Source: Chitinophaga pollutisoli
Lineage (GTDB): Bacteria; Bacteroidota; Bacteroidia; Chitinophagales; Chitinophagaceae
Assembly (NCBI RefSeq): GCF_038396755.1
Contig: NZ_CP149822.1
Coordinates: 310,001 to 374,000, forward strand
Direction: 5' to 3'
DNA length: 64,000 nucleotides
The translations under genes and the position numbers were made by a program. This document shows, piece by piece, positions 62,334 through 64,000 of the stretch (position 1 is the stretch's first letter; each line of letters starts with the position of its first letter). The notes under the pieces are model-generated. The model saw only the letters and a program-made list of their open reading frames with translations, ran no database searches and was not told the origin of the DNA.

Positions 62334-64000
62334 TCAAGGAAATTTGACAAGCCCGGCCTTATAAAGCCGCTGATGCGCCTTATAAAATGCCTCCACTGGG
62401 TTCTTGAACACCTTCCGGTCGTAAGTCATCAAACCGTTGGTTTCAATCTCCACGTCGGTGGTCTGGGTATACACCGCGGCAGATAATCCATGCTGGATAA
62501 GGCTTTCCATCTTCGCCATATAGCTGTCGTAACGGGCGAAAAGCTCCCCTGCGGTCTTGAAAGTCTGGTAACCCCAGTTGTCTTTCTGCTGCCAAACGTG
62601 ACCGTCTACCGGCAAACCGAGCCCGCCGAACTCACCGAGTACGAGAATCTGCTTCTCTCCGAAATAAACGGGATCGGGCATCAGCGGCTCAGGATAATTA
62701 TGCAGGTCGATCATGTGGCCGGTTTGCTCAAAGTTGCCGCCGCTGGCGCTGTTTACCAGCCGCGAAGGGTCTTTGGCCATCGTCCACTCGGTAATTTCCT
62801 TCGTTTTGAACTGGCCCCAGGCTTCATTAAAAGGAACCCATACAACGATGGAAGGCACATTATGCAACACGTCCATGATCACGTTCCATTCCTTGCGATA
62901 GTAGCCTTCGGATTCGGGCGTGCGGTCTTTGTCCGTCTGCTTTCCCCAGATGCCGGGGCGCATTTCCCAACGGTTGCCGAGGTCGCCGCTGGGCATGTCC
63001 TGCCAAACCAAGATTCCGAGCTTGTCGCAATGATAATACCAACGCGCGGGCTCTACCTTGATATGTTTGCGGATCATGTTGAAGCCCATTTCCTTCGTCT
63101 TTTCCACGTCGAATTTGAGCGCGGCGTCGGAAGGTGCGGTATATAAACCGTCGGGCCACCAGCCCTGGTCGAGCGGGCCGTAATGGAACAGGAATTTATT
63201 GTTCAGCATCATACGCTGAATGCCAGCCTGGTCTTTCGCCACGCTGATCTTGCGCATCGCGAAGTAGCTTTTCACTTCATCCACTGCTTTGCCCTTGCGG
63301 ACAATGCTCAATTGCAGATCGTACAGGAAGGGCTTGTCGGGCGACCACATCTCGGGCGAAGCGATCTTCAGCACGCCGGTGGCGCCGGGCTCTACTTCCG
63401 TTTCAGCCACCACGGCGCCGTCTTTCAGCGCGGTGATTTTCACCTGGTCGCCGGCGAGGGGGTTTACCACGGTAGTTTGCACGGTAAGGGTCTGCGCGTC
63501 GATGTCCGGTGTTTGTTTAACGGAAGAAAGATAGGTTCCCGGCACGGTTTCGAGCCAAACGGTTTGCCAGATGCCCGTTACAGGCGTATACCAGATGCCT
63601 TCCGGCTTGCGGACCTGCTTGCCGCGGGGTTGCGGGCCTTCGTCGGTGGGGTCCCATACTTTCACAACAATTTCCTGTTGTTTGGTTTTTTTGAGGAAGG
63701 GGGTGATATCCGCGGAGAAGGGATCAAAGCCGCCTTCGTGTTTGATGGCCAGCTGGCCATTCACGTATACTTCCGTTTGCCAGTCCACGGCGCCGAAGTG
63801 CAGGAGAACTTTTTTGCCTTTGGCATCTGCCGGGAGGGTGATTTGTTGCTGGTACCAGAGGAGCTTATCTTTCCCCACGGTTTTACCCACGCCGCTCAGT
63901 GCCGATTCGATGCAGAAAGGCACGAGGATCTTGCCGTCCCACCCTGCCGGGCGCCCGCCGTTGCGCGGGGTAATGGCGTAATTCCATAATCCGTTAAGGT
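62334..64000 (-). CDS. Glycoside hydrolase family 2 protein, 5' end outside the window
   Basis: The minus-strand frame is open to the window edge; upstream of a possible GTG at 63923 it still reads LNGLWNYAITPRNGGRPAGWDG, the start of the GH2 sugar-binding domain, so the gene extends beyond 64000. The first domain (LLHFGAVDWQTEVYVNGQLA) is the jelly-roll, and a central sandwich follows. The TIM barrel contains WVPFNEAWGQF with the acid/base Glu and VLGEFGGLG with the nucleophile Glu. These identify a GH2 retaining enzyme (beta-galactosidase/glucuronidase/mannosidase type). Substrate undefined. Confidence 0.92.
   Translation of the reverse strand, partial: LNGLWNYAITPRNGGRPAGWDGKILVPFCIESALSGVGKTVGKDKLLWYQQQITLPADAKGKKVLLHFGAVDWQTEVYVNGQLAIKHEGGFDPFSADITPFLKKTKQQEIVVKVWDPTDEGPQPRGKQVRKPEGIWYTPVTGIWQTVWLETVPGTYLSSVKQTPDIDAQTLTVQTTVVNPLAGDQVKITALKDGAVVAETEVEPGATGVLKIASPEMWSPDKPFLYDLQLSIVRKGKAVDEVKSYFAMRKISVAKDQAGIQRMMLNNKFLFHYGPLDQGWWPDGLYTAPSDAALKFDVEKTKEMGFNMIRKHIKVEPARWYYHCDKLGILVWQDMPSGDLGNRWEMRPGIWGKQTDKDRTPESEGYYRKEWNVIMDVLHNVPSIVVWVPFNEAWGQFKTKEITEWTMAKDPSRLVNSASGGNFEQTGHMIDLHNYPEPLMPDPVYFGEKQILVLGEFGGLGLPVDGHVWQQKDNWGYQTFKTAGELFARYDSYMAKMESLIQHGLSAAVYTQTTDVEIETNGLMTYDRKVFKNPVEAFYKAHQRLYKAGLVKFP

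Overview
The window looks like chromosomal DNA from a Bacteroidota bacterium of the Chitinophagaceae, probably Chitinophaga-like. The signs are SusC/SusD pairs with a one-protein hybrid two-component sensor, several TonB-dependent receptors, DUF4251 and GldL-like small proteins, promoters with a TAnnTTTG -7 element, weak Shine-Dalgarno sites and many secreted hydrolases. The genus is an inference; no rRNA is present.

Layout. 1-252: 5' end of a sialidase-like gene, then tRNA-Lys(CTT) with its own promoter and terminator. 500-6040: an AT-richer accessory stretch on the minus strand with a SnoaL-tailed sigma factor, azoreductase, ABM monooxygenase, DoxX and RidA genes, mixed with debris: a LysE-like N-terminal fragment, an AraC C-terminal fragment and a frameshifted Crp/Fnr regulator. 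6045-9044: GNAT acetyltransferase, two unknown proteins and a retropepsin-like protease. 9142-14825: a putative phosphate-scavenging locus (membrane TPR-HTH regulator, TonB receptor, beta-propeller phytase) with repeated GTTACGGTAAT-type motifs. 14932-16662: GH9 glucanase. 17769-24698: divergent SufR-like regulator and sufBCDSE, an MIP18 protein and, after a terminator, a free methionine sulfoxide reductase.

25589-37727 is a polysaccharide utilisation locus: hybrid sensor, SusC, SusD, glycan-binding lipoprotein and a clan GH-A hydrolase. 37826-52316 is mostly housekeeping and hydrolytic: M1 and S10 peptidases, ASCH-like/winged-helix protein, DsbA-like oxidoreductase, DinB, GH31, metallophosphoesterase, CvfB-like RNA-binding protein and small unknowns. 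52421-58459 is the most unusual part: a membrane LytTR regulator, a TonB receptor, a parallel beta-helix lipoprotein and an overlapping diheme cytochrome c lipoprotein, all in one direction, with no obvious assigned function. 58516-64000 holds a TauE/SafE transporter, a frameshifted M16 peptidase and the 3' part of a GH2 gene that continues beyond the window.

I see no CRISPR array, insertion sequence, prophage or rRNA. The best candidates for something undescribed are the LytTR/receptor/beta-helix/cytochrome cluster and the shared motif in the phytase locus.
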